A stretch of 64,000 nucleotides of DNA, from positions 1,364,001 through 1,428,000 of the forward strand of contig JAQQWL010000003.1 in assembly GCA_038363925.1 (NCBI GenBank), read 5' to 3'. The position numbers and the translations under genes are program-made. The notes beneath the pieces were generated by a model that was not told where the DNA came from, ran no database searches, and worked only from the letters and a program-made list of their open reading frames with translations. Origin of the DNA: Apiospora phragmitis (Eukaryota; Ascomycota; Sordariomycetes; Amphisphaeriales; Apiosporaceae). Positions 1 to 12,109 of the stretch are shown here, one piece after another (position 1 is the stretch's first letter; each line of letters starts with the position of its first letter).

Positions 1-1057
1 AGAAACATCTCAAAAGTCAATGGGATTTCCCAATTCTCCAAAGCAGCCATTCCTTTCACTAGGTAGACGGAGCATCACCTACGGCCCGGAGGAGACAGAG
101 AAGAAAAGGATAGGCAACAGGAGGGATTTTCTTATTCCTTGCTTGCAGGCAGACCCCCAGCCGATGTGGAATCTGCATTCATGTCGCATGCGAAAGGCGT
201 TCCGAGGAATTGAAACCTCGACCACGGCCCATTACGACCATGATTATCGCTGTACCTGCCTACAAAAGGTTGACAATTCTGTGATGAGCCCGGCTGAGTT
301 ATGCCACTTGTGTTGGTGTAGCCAGGCCTGCATCAGTCCAATATTTCATGATACATGCGGTCTCGGTGACATCTGTAGGTACGTCGCATTTTTATTTTTA
401 TGCCTGCTCAGACATGTTGTATGTAGGTCTGGCAAGGTAGGATGGATGGATGTATGTAAGTACTTGCTGCTGCTGTATGCATGGGAGCAGGTATGGTAAT
501 ACTGCAGATACCAACAGGAATCTCGGCCCAGGGTAGCGCGTGTTCGAAACGCTTCACCACACCTTTTTCCCAATTCACTCTCGCGCTCTCTCTTTCTCAC
601 TCTTTCGGCCGGGCCAGCTCCCCCAGCGCCGAGTAACAACAAACCAGCAGCAGCTGCTGGCTGCAATGTTTGCTGCTTCAAGGCTATCTGTTCTTCGTCT
701 GTTTTGTCCATGCCCATGCCCATCCATGTCCATTCTGCCGCGGCCTATCTTGGCTGTCACCCCCTTGTTTCCCGCCTATCTGCCATCTACTTTGCAATCA
801 GACCATCGATACGTGCCTACAGGCCCTGCCTACACTACGCTGTACCCATACAGATCCATATCCATCCATACCTACCCATACTACTACCTACCCGACCAGG
901 AACCGCCGCCTATGCTGCCCGCGTTTCCTTGCCCCGGTCACCCATCAATCCCCCTTGGCACGGTGAGGACGCGAATGTATGGATGAATTGCCAAACCCCC
1001 CTGGTTTCCCTCTCATCGCCGGCTCCATAAAAATTTCAAATTAACACCCAAATAAAA
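1..1057. other. intergenic / 5' region of the Zn2Cys6 gene
   Basis: No gene is supported here. Open frames overlap on both strands and look like chance. From about 540 the + strand becomes C/T-rich, with repeated CCATAC and CCTACC words up to the start codon at 1058. This suits a promoter and long 5' leader of the downstream gene. Several ATGs in the leader could act as upstream start codons. Confidence 0.5.
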
Positions 1058-4000
1058 ATGTCAGAGGCACAGGAGCAGCCACCTCAGCGAGGCCATCCAC
1101 GGCCTGGGCAGGGCCAGGACCAAGACCAAGACGAGCCTCGACCTGCACCCGGACGGGGAACTGGCGCCTTCACTCCCGCCATCTCCGCTGCTGCGCAAGA
1201 AGATGCCCATGCTCCAATTCGAGCTAGCCGTCATGGCCTTTCCTCTGCTTTTGTGACCGATAATAGTAGTAGTAATAATGTTGGTGGATTGCGCTGTGAC
1301 ACTTCACTGGCCAGATCCCCGTCACGGTCACAAGCTACAACTACCAACACCACCAACAACATAACCACCACCACCACTACCCAGACAACATCTTTTGGCG
1401 CTCCTGCTGGCCCCCGTTTGCACCTACAGGCAGAATCGCGGCCTAGCGCAGACGACGACACCCGGATTTACAGTGCGAAACGAGGGCTGCAGCTGCAGCC
1501 ACGGCCGGAGTCAGTTGCAGAGCCACCGACGGCTACACGGCCTCTGCAAGGAGTAATTGTAGAAATCAAGGAGGAGCAGTCTATCAAGGGCAGGGAGTGC
1601 ACGTCGCCAGAGCTTCTTTCGACGCCAAACACTGCAACCACTGCTAATGTCAGAACCACGACGCCAACCACCACAAACTCACCCTCTGCTCCCACCGGCA
1701 CTGCGACAGGCACAATAACTGCTGCTATAGCTGACACGACTGTCGCTACCGATCCGCCCCTGACCCCATCTGGTGCCAACGCTTCTTATTCTTCTTCTTC
1801 GGCGGATATCCAACGCATTGCAAACGGCGCCACCTCCTCGCACCCTCCCACGCCGACGTCGCGAGCCATGTCAAACCCACCTCCACCTCACCAGTCCGGC
1901 CCGCCGCGACAGTCCATATCTTATCCAGCCCCGACGTATGCGCCTCCGATGCACTACGCATATCCGACCTCGGCAGGGTCAAGCGCCGATGTCTATCGAG
2001 GAAGTCCAACGGCGGCGAGCCATGTCATGTCATTACCCAGCATGCGGACAATCGACCCTCTCCAACACCAACAACAACAGCAGCAGCAACAACAGCAGCA
2101 ACATCACCAGCACCAGCACCAGCAACAGCAAATTGCCATGGCTGCGCCCATGGGGCAGATGCCACAGGGCATGTCATACTATCCACCACCGCCCCTACAG
2201 CTGCCGGGGTCTTTCACGGCGTTCCCCGCCGACGGGCTTCCGCGATACGCGATACCGCCTAGTGACCCTCGGACGGTGCTTGCGAGTGGGCGACATAAAA
2301 AGGTACCTATAGAACCATTCAACCACCAGAACAAAACGGCACAAGTGTCCAGTTGACGTATATCCACGTATACTGATTGGGGATTTGGTCGTCGCTTAGG
2401 AGATCAAACGCCGCACCAAGACCGGTTGCTTAACCTGTCGCAAGCGCAGGATCAAGGTATGTTGAGGAAATTCTTGCTGCATTATTCATGCTTGTCCCTT
2501 TTTGCTGTTTCTGTTTTGTTGGCCAAGCCATGTCTTCCTTGCCGCATGAGCGCAAGTACGAGGTTGAAAAAGCTGTGCAAGTGTGCAGTGGTATGGTATT
2601 GGAAGTGGGAAGAAAGAAAGGAAGATCGTGAGCCAAAGTGACTTGACGTTTTGAAGTGGACTCTCCGCTTGGCTTGACTTTCGGAGGCGCGAGACCGCCA
2701 TTCAAGCCGTCCTTTCCGTTTTATCTTTTTAGCACGGGATTCTCCAGAACTCTAATGACATAGTGACAACCTGGGACCGTGATTGCCCACCCAAAACCCC
2801 CCAAAACACTGCATGGGAATAGCGCATTGGCGCCACCGACATGATCTTTGGGGATGCCGTGTGCAGCTTTCCCCTGTCGTGCCCCATATGATCTGCCTGC
2901 GTTGCCAACTTTCCAGTACCTGGAGCCGCCAGTTAGCGGCAGCGGCGGGTGTCTAAACGCCAATCGAAACGCCAAAAGGCTATGGATGGAGAAGCACTGA
3001 CTTGGAAGCCCATGCAGTATTCCACCCTCTTCAATATCTACTTATCTATCTGCTTAACCTGAATTTCATATTATCTACCTATTTTCCGCCAATTGCTTTC
3101 GTGGTGTACAAGCAAAGAGAGCTGTTTCTTTCTTTCGTTTCCATGGTTCCTGGCGGCTGAGCCCGCACTAGTTCAACTCTCATCTCAACCAACTCTTGTC
3201 CCGCCTTTTGCCCAATTCTCACCCCACCTTTGACTAACGTAACGAACCTTGGTGTGTCCAGTGCGACGAGCAACATCCAGTCTGCAAGAACTGTCAAAAG
3301 TCCAAACGTGATTGCATGGGTTATGATCCCATCTTCAAACAACAGCAGCAGCAACAACATCCTACCAGCATCCAGCCGGCCCCTAATAATCATTCCATAC
3401 TCCCGTCTGCCTCTGTCCCTTCAAACGACCCTCCCTTACCGCCGCCGACGGCTCCTCCCCGGTATACAATCCTGCGGCCATGTCTGTTACGCCCGCTAAC
3501 ACAATCAGCTCCAATTCTATGGCCAAGGAAGGGATATTGAGGACTGAGGGTATCGACCTAGCTTCTGCGCCCCCTCTTGACCCGGGTCTAGCTATGGTCA
3601 CCACATCGGGTACCACCATACCAGGAATGCACTCCATGGCCACAAACAACATAGATCGGAGATCCATGAGCTCCGTAACGCTGCATCTTCGAGGCGGAGG
3701 GCCGGCATTGGTTTCTACGCATCATTCTGTTTCCCAATCACCACCGCTGCCTCAGCAACAGCCTCATCTAATAGCCCTCCCGCCAAGAGCCCCGAAAATG
3801 CCTATCAACCAACTGGTGATGATGAGTGGGGTCTCGTTGCCGAACTCCAGGCTTATCCATCCGCCGCGTTACTGAACGACGTGAGAGGACTGCTCGCCGA
3901 AATCTACGGACCGGGTCTGGAAAGGTTCTTTGAGTCTGGATGGTTCACGAAAGAGCAGACACTGGACATGCTCATGGCTGATAAGTCATCAACCGATGTC

Positions 4001-4657
4001 CTGGCGGCATTCCTGAATACGATCAGTTCTGTCGGCGCGAATGAGCCGCTCTCACTTGATTATCCCGCCACCTTAGAGCCACTCGTCGTGTGGAAGGCGA
4101 CTTTGTCCTGCTTTGCGGGCCCTTCAAATCAACAGATGAACGCAGGGCGGTCGCTGCCTCCGCCAGATGACATGGTAGAGGCTCGCAACCGCTTGGCTAT
4201 TTTCGATGCATTGATCAGCGGCGATGTCCTGAGTCAAAATCCGCTGCAGCCAATGCTGTCCGAGGGCGACTTCCATCGTCTTAGAGAGTTCGAGTTCTGG
4301 TTCTATCTTGGCGAATTCCTGGCCATCAAGAGCGACCTGAACCACCCTATGCCGCCAAAACGAGAGGAAATACTGGCTAAGATGCGCACTGTTCTCGATG
4401 GGCGGGAAAATCGAGACGTCCTCTACGCCATTGCCATTATGCGAGCATATACCCCCGAGGTTCCGGCTGATTTTGAAAGCACGCTACCAGCACACCTAGA
4501 GGAATCGATGCCCAAAAGCAAGTTGGCCGTGGCTCGAAAATTCATCCAGGACGAGGCAAAGGTCACCGGTGGAACGACCAATGTGGTTCGCTGCTTTTCC
4601 GAGATTGCGGCAAGGGCTTTCATTACGCGCGCCGGTTCTCGCCGTACCACTATATGA
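1058..4657 (+). CDS. Zn(II)2Cys6 transcription factor with long glutamine-rich N-terminus
   Basis: Nuclear DNA-binding regulator; targets unknown. Proposed exons are 1058-2302, 2400-2456, 3262-3461, 3509-3609 and 3756-4657, in phase and giving 834 aa. The first 415 residues are low complexity (S/T/P-rich, then a Gln/His tract). The zinc cluster follows, with cysteines at 425, 428, 435, 442, 445 and 452, a perfect C-x2-C-x6-C-x6-C-x2-C-x6-C. A second short Q tract comes next, then an alpha-helical C-terminal region starting around GLLAEIYGPG, which looks like the fungal regulator effector region but which I cannot name. An 805-base intron separates Cys2 from Cys3. The third intron (47 bases, GTATAC donor, GCTAAC branch) is convincing. 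The last junction (3610-3755) is my best guess: a frame change is certain there, but a one-base deletion could also explain it. The cluster lies mid-protein rather than at the N-terminus. Confidence 0.85.
2061..2131 (+). repeat. CAA/CAG/CAY trinucleotide tract (poly-Gln/His)
   Basis: Interrupted CAA, CAG and CAC/CAT codons inside exon 1 of the Zn2Cys6 gene encode an uninterrupted run of Gln with His. Such tracts vary in length between strains and often act as activation or interaction surfaces; that role is inferred here. Confidence 0.85.
2457..3261 (+). other. 805-base intron inside the zinc-cluster codons
   Basis: The donor GTATGT follows the codons for RKRRIK and the acceptor TGTCCAG precedes CDEQHP, so splicing joins the two halves of the cluster in phase 0. 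An intron at this point in Zn2Cys6 clusters is common in fungi, but the usual length is well under 150 bases. I see no gene inside it. Confidence 0.8.
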
Positions 4658-6982
4658 TACGCCCTAACGATACGGGAAACAACTGTATTAACACGCTTAA
4701 TCTTTTCCTTTTCTTTTTCCTTTCCATTCAGCGTTCTACTTGCTTTGAGCTTTGGCGCTGGAGGATAACTGTATGCCTGCATATACCATGAAAGCCTTTA
4801 GGCGTTCATACTAGAGTTGGGTCTGCGTTGCTACGATGTATAGGGCAGGCCCTTGGAGAATCAAAGGCCGCCAAGAGTATCGTTGGATCGCCTGCACGAT
4901 GTCCCCAAGGATGATGGCAGACGACGCCGTCATCTCGATTGAACACCAAATCTTGAAGCTGGCGTGCCGTGCCAATCAGCGGCTACGCCATACACACGCA
5001 CGTTCGGATCGACATGTTTTGAATACGATGTATGACTATGTGTTCCAATGGAACAACAGAAAAACAAAATTGGCGATAGAGAAGAGACTATGCTAGAGAA
5101 ATTTCCATGAAAAAGATGACGGATTGAGGGTCAAGGGGATTAATGCTAGGGATAATTGTAAGGGGCGGAATGGGCCACGGTTTGGCAATCTTTGGGCGTG
5201 GAAGACATTTGTTTTCGGGGCAACTGCTCTACCTTCTTCTACCTCGAGCATACACACGTACAGCGCGGACCCATACCAACTTTGCCCGATGCTGATAGAT
5301 ATGAAAGAGAGAAAGAAAAAGAAACAAAAAGCAATTGCCCTTCCCACCCTGAGTTCAAGATATTGGTTGACGTGGCGATCAAACGAAAAGAGCCAATGCG
5401 CATTGCTGGCACCTAGGTACAGATTCCGGCCGGCACGTCAAATGCCCAGGGACTTACGCGCTTCGATATCGCTTGTCGTGGGGGTGGTGGGACGCGGAGT
5501 CGGTACTACCCTACTACCTACGACCACTACCTACCTGCGTCAGATGTATACGGGGACAAGCACTCTCAGCATGCAACACCGGCAAGGCAGCTTGCCGCTC
5601 TCTGGCCTGGATCCGTATATTAACCTTCAGTTGAGGAATCGACCACCTACTTACTCTATGCCGTGACCTGTGCGCGATGTCGTTGTCGGCGACTGCTGGA
5701 CGCTCTGCACTCTCTGCCAGGCCGGTGATAATCTCGCGCCACTGCGTCCATTGTAAGAAGACTTAGCGATGCGGTCAGCGGCGACTGACCAATGGTACCT
5801 AGTCCGTGATAGGTTGAGAGGAAGCCAACCACTGCACGCGGAATATCCGGATGTTCATCCCAACACAGGTCTGGCCGGCAACACCATACCCCCCACGTAA
5901 CGCAGAGGGGTGCTGTAGGTTGAGGTAGGTAGTAAGCAAGGTAATACATACTACCACGACTTGGGCTATGATGCACGCGCACGCACGCACGGTCAGCGGT
6001 ACGAAAGGGTGGCGGCTGACCGGTTATACAACAGCTGTGATAAGGTCGAACCAGGGGGCGGAAACGCAACACTTACACAGATAAGCTATCATTGACAACT
6101 CGTCGGGAGTAACGACAAGGCAAGCGGTGTTCTTCTCGTTACTCATTCGCTTAACCTAGAAGGCTCTCCCGCCTTGGGTTCCAGACGACCGGGTCCAGCG
6201 CCTCATCCTCCATATATCTGCTAGGGATGATACGATACACATATAGGTTATCTGCTCAATCCTTGCGTTTTATGCATCCAGCGACCCCTTCCCCATGGGG
6301 TCTGGATAGTAATGGGAACTGCATGCATTCATTGATTCCTATGACCAAACCCTTACTTCATTCAACAACAGTATTGCCGACCCTGGGCAAAGGAAGGGAC
6401 TCGACAACAGACAGATATAAAAGCTCATTGGTTGGTTGCTCCAACACGAAAATAGGAGAACTTTCCCACCCCCGCACTTTTTCTCCATCATCCAAGATCT
6501 CCCCATCCATCATCCCTGCCCACTCATGGAAACCCCGCCTCCACAGTGATCTACATTAACTGACTGGCCTTCGGCTATTCCCGCGTATTGGGGTATCAAG
6601 CCAGCGAAAGGTGCCGGCTTCATAACAGAAGCCTCGACACATCTTGATCCCGATCTGGTTTTTGTCATGCCCTGGTTATAAAACCGCGGCATCTTCTGCT
6701 TCGCTGGGAATCCCTTATTCTTAAAAAACATATCTCTACCTACCCTGCTCAATTTACACACTCGGCTCCTACTCTTTTCCTCGATAACACTAACAACTTG
6801 TTTCCGGGACTGCATTACAGGAATCCGAGCCGAAGCGACAATCCTGGGGCCATAACAAAAGCGGCCCCCCTTGCGAACAATTCCCTCGGAGCACCAAGAC
6901 TTAACAACACTCGTAATACCTACTTCTTTACCTAGAACACCCATAAGATACCCTGAATACGACTCAACTCAAATCTCCCAAG
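4658..6982. other. intergenic, no gene seen
   Basis: About 2.3 kb between the regulator and the dehydrogenase. Reading frames of up to 180 codons exist but overlap on both strands, lack family motifs and have no splice support. The palindrome ACCTAGGT occurs at 5411. The last few hundred bases are C/T- and A-rich and probably hold the dehydrogenase promoter and leader. Confidence 0.5.
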
Positions 6983-8234
6983 ATGAGTCGGCCACAGGTC
7001 CTTCTTCTCGGCGAAGTTAAGCAGTAAGTTACTTCCACATCCTTATTCACGAGAGTACCTATCTCTCTTGCTTGTTTTATTATTCAAAGCGTACGACACG
7101 GCTGTAATCACGTGGGGAAAAGAAACAGCCGATAACTACTAACCGAACCAACCCAAAGCGCGCACGAGACCTGGTCCGTCATCGCCCAGCAAGCCGACGT
7201 CGTCGTCCCGCAGTCGACGGACCGCGCCGGCTTCCTCGAGGAGTGCCGCGCGGGCGCCCTCGACGGCGTCGTGGCCGCGTACCGCACCTTCGGCTCGACG
7301 GGGACGACGGGCCGGCTCGACGCGACGGCCGTCGCGCTGCTGCCCGCGTCGCTGCGCTACATCTGCCACAACGGCGCGGGTACGACAGCATCGATATCGC
7401 GGCCTGCACGGCGCGCGGCATCGGTGTCAGCCACACGCCCCACGCCGTCGACGACGCGACCGCGGACTTGGGCATCTGGCTCATGCTGGGCGCGCTGCGG
7501 AACCTGGCGCCGGGGCTGGGCAGCCTGCGCGCGGGCCGGTGGCGCGACGGCGACGGCGGCAATCCGCCCGGCAAGGGCCACGACCCGCGCGGCAAGACGC
7601 TGGGGATCCTGGGCATGGGCGGCATTGGCCGCAACATGGCGCGCAAGGCCGCCCTAGCGTTCGGCATGAGGGTCGTCTACCACAACCGCACGCGCCTGGC
7701 CGCGGAGGACGAGCGCGAGGCCGGGGAGGCGACGTACGTTGGATTCGAGGAGCTGTTGCGCGAGAGCGATGTCTTGAGTCTGAATCTGCCCCTGAATGTA
7801 AGTCACACAACCAGCTTCCTCTCCTCGACCCTGTAATTCTCTAAAACACGCAACTAACTAACTAATCTCCGTCTCCGCGATCCCCACAGCCCTCCACCAC
7901 CCACCTAATCTCCCACCCCCAACTCGCCCAAACCAAACCGGGCGTCGTCCTCGTCAACACGGCCCGCGGCGCCGTCGTCGACGAGGCCGCACTGGCCGCC
8001 TTCCTGGACCGTGGCCACGTCGCGGCCGTGGGGCTCGATGTGTACGAGCACGAACCGGAGGTCCACCCGGCCCTGCTGCGGAACCCGCGCGCCCTGCTCG
8101 TGCCCCACATGGGCACCTGGACCGTCGAGACGGAGCGCGCCATGGAGGAGGCCACCATGGCCAACGTGCGCAGCGCGCTGGCGGGCACGGGGCTGACGAG
8201 CGGCGTGCCGGAGCAGAGGGGGTTGGCGTTCTGA
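6983..8234 (+). CDS. D-isomer-specific 2-hydroxyacid dehydrogenase (glyoxylate/hydroxypyruvate reductase type), one frameshift
   Basis: NAD(P)H-dependent cytosolic oxidoreductase of the 2-hydroxyacid family; the exact substrate cannot be read from sequence. Exons are 6983-7023, 7159-7797 and 7890-8234, with GTAAGT donors and a CTAAC branch before the first acceptor. Seen: the nucleotide-binding glycines GMGGIG, then the catalytic set Arg in NTARGAVVDE, Glu in DVYEHEP and His in VPHMGTWT. The coding frame changes within GCGCGGGTAC at 7373-7383, where the conserved NGAGYDSID stretch needs one more G. Both sides are well conserved, and with one added base the protein is 341 aa, normal for the family. 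The exons are far more GC-rich than the flanks. A sequence error in the G run is more likely than a real break, but a recent pseudogene is not excluded. Confidence 0.85.
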
Positions 8235-9282
8235 GGAGGGAAACAGGGAGCGGGTTGGGGGGGACGAGGAAGTGATGGGGAGAGAAGAGGCGAGGAACCA
8301 CGTACGGACGAAAGGTCGACGAGAAATGCAAAGTGCAAAACCCGGGCGCTGGATGAGCCGGGGGAACGGATCACAATTGAGCGGCTATGACGAAGATCAC
8401 GGCTCCGTAGGGTTTTCTCTCTCTATTCCTTCTAATAACGCAGATTATGAGAGCCATTTAGGGGCACTGCGTGTAGGAAAAGACCCAGTCGACCCCGGGA
8501 CAGGACGCGAACAGAGAAAACATTCACTCAATACCCGGACTTTGCGGATTGGATTCGCGGCTGCTTCCTGAGCAGACCGAATCAAGGTTATTTGGAGTAC
8601 GAGACTAAGGTAGACAGGTTGAATTTGGGTTCGGTGGGAAGGATGCCGTAGAAGAATTAGATCTGTGCGGACCTAGGTAGGTTTTGAGTGACGGGCTCTT
8701 CCTAAGTGGTATCAGTCAATAATGAATAATCGCCCTGCAGTGTTCACGGAGCTGGGCAGCGAGACGGTTTCCCTTCGAGTTACGAGTAGGAAGAGTATCG
8801 AAACATCAAGTAAACATTGCGGACCTTTTCACTTTAAGAGAGGGACGGATACTATGCTCATCATTGCTTCTCTATTGGTTGAAGCCCACAGACCCGGTTG
8901 AAGGGTCATCACGCCACTTTAAGTGACTGTCATCTACTTAGCTTCGTCTAAGCTTCTCGTGGAAGCCGACGATTTTGGTCTACACCGGTAGACCCAGGTA
9001 ACCATCCTATACCTGCCCTTTCGTCAAGTGACGAAGTCGTCAAAATAAAAAATAAAACGCCATGAGGGGAATCATGCATCATATCAGTTCTGTGCCAACG
9101 CCTTTTGTTGAAAAAATGGTGCCCGCTATGACCCTTTTAGGATTCCCGAAAACAATCAAGAATAGATGTCCCAGCCCCGTGCCATTATATGCCGTAAATG
9201 CTTGTTGAAAATTGCCGGAATGTGACCCATCCGAACAATTACAGAGAAAGGGGTTGGAGGAATACAGCGGAACAGAGATAAC
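8235..9282. other. intergenic between convergent genes, no gene seen
   Basis: About 1 kb holding the 3' ends of the + strand dehydrogenase and the - strand SAH hydrolase. No supported ORF. The palindrome ACCTAGGT occurs at 8671. Confidence 0.5.
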
Positions 9283-10631
9283 TTAGTATCGGTAGTGGTC
9301 GGCCTTGTAGGGACCCTCGACCTCTAGACCAAGGTACTCGCTCTGCTGGGGGTGAGCTTGGTAAGCTCGACGTTGCAGTGAGACAAGTGAAGTCTGGCGA
9401 CCTCCTCGTCGAGGATCTTGGGCAGGACGTAGACACCAACGTCGAGCTTGCCAGCCTTTGCGAAAGCGACGTACTTCTCGCCGAAAGCCTTGTCCTCAGC
9501 CTTGAACAGCATGATCTGGGCAAGGACCTGGTTGGCGAAAGAGCAGGACATGACGAACGAGGAGTGGCCAGTGGCGCAGCCCAAGTTGACGAGACGACCC
9601 TCAGCCAGGAGGATGATGTGGCGGCCGCTGGGCATCAGGAAGCGGTCGACCTGGGGCTTGATGTTCTGAACGCTGCTGGCGTTCTTCTTCAACCAGGCGA
9701 CGTCAATCTCGCAGTCGAAGTGACCAATGTTGCAGACAATGGCATCGTTGGGCATCTCAGAGAAGTGCTTGCCGACAATGATGTCGCGGCAGCCGGTGGT
9801 GGTGACGTAGATCTGACCAACCTTGCAAGCCTTCTCCATGGTGGTGACCTCGTAGCCGGCCATGGCGGCCTGGAGGGCGTTGATGGGGTCGACCTCGGTA
9901 ACGAGCACGCGGGCACCCATGCCGTGGAGGGCCTGGGCGCAACCCTTGCCGACATCACCGAAACCACCGACAACGGCGATCTTGCCAGCAATCATGACAT
10001 CGGTGGCACGCTTGATACCGTCGACCAGAGACTCACGGCAACCGTACAGGTTGTCGAACTTGCTCTTGGTGACACTGTCGTTGACGTTGATGGCGGGGAC
10101 AAGGAGAGACTTGTTCTTGAGCATGCGGTACAAGTGGTGGACACCGGTGGTGGTCTCCTCGGAGACACCGTAGCAGTCCTTGAGCATCTCGGGGTACTTG
10201 TCGTGGACGAGGTGGGTCAGGTCACCACCGTCATCGAGGATGAGGTTGAGCTTCTTGCCGTCCTTGAAGGCGACCAGCTGCTGCTCGAGGCACCAGTTGT
10301 ACTCCTCGTCAGTCTCGCCCTTCCAGGCAAAGACGGGGACACCGGCGGCGGCAATGGCGGCAGCGGCGTGGTCCTGAGTGGAGAAGATGTTGCAAGAAGT
10401 CCAGGTAACCTCAGCACCGAGAGCAGTAAGGGTCTCGATGAGGACAGCGGTCTGGATGGTCATGTGCAGGCAACCGGCGATACGGGCACCAGCGAGAGGC
10501 TGGTCAGCAGCGTACTTCTGGCGGATCGACATCAGACCAGGCATCTCGACCTCGGCCATCTCGATCTCCTTGCGGCCAAAGGCGGCAAGGGACAGGTCGG
10601 CGACCTTGAACTTAGAGGCGGGAGCAGACAT
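9283..10631 (-). CDS. SAH1: adenosylhomocysteinase (S-adenosyl-L-homocysteine hydrolase), frameshift near the 3' end
   Basis: Cytosolic NAD-dependent enzyme that splits S-adenosylhomocysteine into adenosine and homocysteine, which relieves product inhibition of SAM methyltransferases and feeds methionine recycling. Seen in order: [26 protein letters not shown], the active-site [16 protein letters not shown], the Rossmann loop [17 protein letters not shown] and [12 protein letters not shown]. The chosen ATG (MSAPASKF) lies 11 bases after a likely 5' UTR intron acceptor; an in-frame ATG further upstream falls inside that intron. At 9348-9352 a run of five G (C on the coding strand) breaks the frame. 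As written the protein ends about 13 codons later. With six C it continues to the universal C-terminus [10 protein letters not shown] and a TAA at 9283, giving 449 aa. The lost tail holds the Lys and Tyr that bind NAD in the neighbouring subunit, so the break is probably a sequence error. Confidence 0.95.
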
Positions 10632-10642
10632 CTTGGCGGAAG

Positions 10643-10732
10643 CTGATTTGAAGACACGAAAGTAAGTGATTATTTTGTTTTTAGGTCTCTGGAGAGAGTA
10701 AAGGAAGAGCAAAGCCAAGTGGGAAGACTTAC
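10643..10732 (-). other. probable 5' UTR intron of SAH hydrolase
   Basis: On the minus strand a GTAAGT donor at 10732-10727 and a CAG acceptor at 10645-10643 define a 90-base intron ending 11 bases before the start codon. It removes an in-frame upstream ATG at 10718. No transcript data are available here. Confidence 0.55.
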
Positions 10733-12109
10733 TGGGTGGGAAAATGTAAGCAACGATGGAAGTGCGGGGTGAAATGGCAGAACTTCTTCACTACTAGTGG
10801 GTCGATCGAGTTAGCCACGCCACGAAAGAACCGTCGATTTCGCTGGAAAAAGAGAAACAACTGCGAATTGGTTGAATTGACTCTGGAGGGAGAACACAGA
10901 GGTAATTGACTTACAGGAAACTTGGGAAGAAGATGTGGTTATTGGGGGGGGAAGAAGATGGGAGAGGAAGAGGGAGAGAAGATTCAGAAAGCGAAAGTGG
11001 GATGAGGACCCTTAGTGGACTTTATGGGGGACAAGAGACCCCGACTCGAGCAGAACCAATACGAATGCGATCCCAACCAATTCCCAGACAGAAATTTGCA
11101 TGTCGGTGTCCCCCTAGATGCTGGCAGTCTTTTTTCTCCCGGCCAATCTCTGCTGCACCAGCCTGGAACCTGTCTAGTACAGGACCACAATCTGAAGTAC
11201 CCCTCCAACCGCGGGGCCTTCGGGCTGTCTGTTAACTGTTTGGGTGATCGTGTGCAGAAGCCTGAACTCTGACTGGTCCGTTGGCCGGTTGCTCAGGCAA
11301 AACGTGGGCACTAGCCGTCTGGAAAACCCCTCCAAGACTGCGAGGAACCTGCAATCTTTACCCCACCATGAGATATCTCCCTAGGTTCGGCATTCTTGGG
11401 TGGGAGACACGGGTCAATTCTATCAGCTGTATCGATGGCCCGAAAGTCCCCTCTTTTTGACAGAATACGACATACATATTTCAGATATTGTTCATAGAGT
11501 TGAGTGTAGAAAGCCGTGATGGCATTGGCTATCTCCAATTGTCTTTGTATGGCTCGATTCAACATATCTATTGACGGTTTGCTTCACCACCGAAAGTCAC
11601 CGCCTGATGCTGACAAGAGGGGGACGGGAAGAAGGTAGGTACCTAGGTAACCTAGGGACTTCGATGGCATGGGATGTGCGCATGTCTCTCTCTCGCATGT
11701 ACAAATGTCTCCGAACCTCCACTCCTGATTCGGCGCTCAATCAGCCCAGGTAACCCTTACAGCTCGGAAAAACACCGCTCACCGAGACATTGTCTTCATC
11801 CTGTTCCGCTTCAGCTAAGACGACGGCGAGATCTCCATGGCCATTAAAAGCTCCGGCAGCGCGGAGCCTGTCATAAGTCTCGAGCAAACTCTACCCGAGT
11901 GCTAAAGTGTCTAGAGCTGAATACATTGAACGTCGTGTAAACAAGCCTGAATCATTGCCAGGCCGACAAGCCATAAGAAACCCCCAACGCCGGGCCAGAT
12001 GCATCATCCCTAGATTTTTGTTTCATCAACCCCTTTCCCCTCCCACCGCCAGAAAGGGCTGGCCTTGTCTTCATGCCTCTCTGATCTATCTATACTAGCG
12101 TGCAGACCT
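10733..12109. other. intergenic / SAH hydrolase promoter side, no gene seen
   Basis: About 1.4 kb between the SAH hydrolase start and the eIF3h stop. Purine-rich stretches lie close to the SAH hydrolase leader. An interrupted TAGGTACCTAGG-type block with ACCTAGGT sits at 11636-11657. Open frames here overlap on both strands and are judged to be chance. Confidence 0.5.

Noticed and set aside
9378..10646. 422-codon + strand open frame opposite SAH hydrolase
   Set aside because: It is the antisense reading of a highly biased, conserved gene; its protein is a Val/Leu/Asp/Glu-rich artefact.
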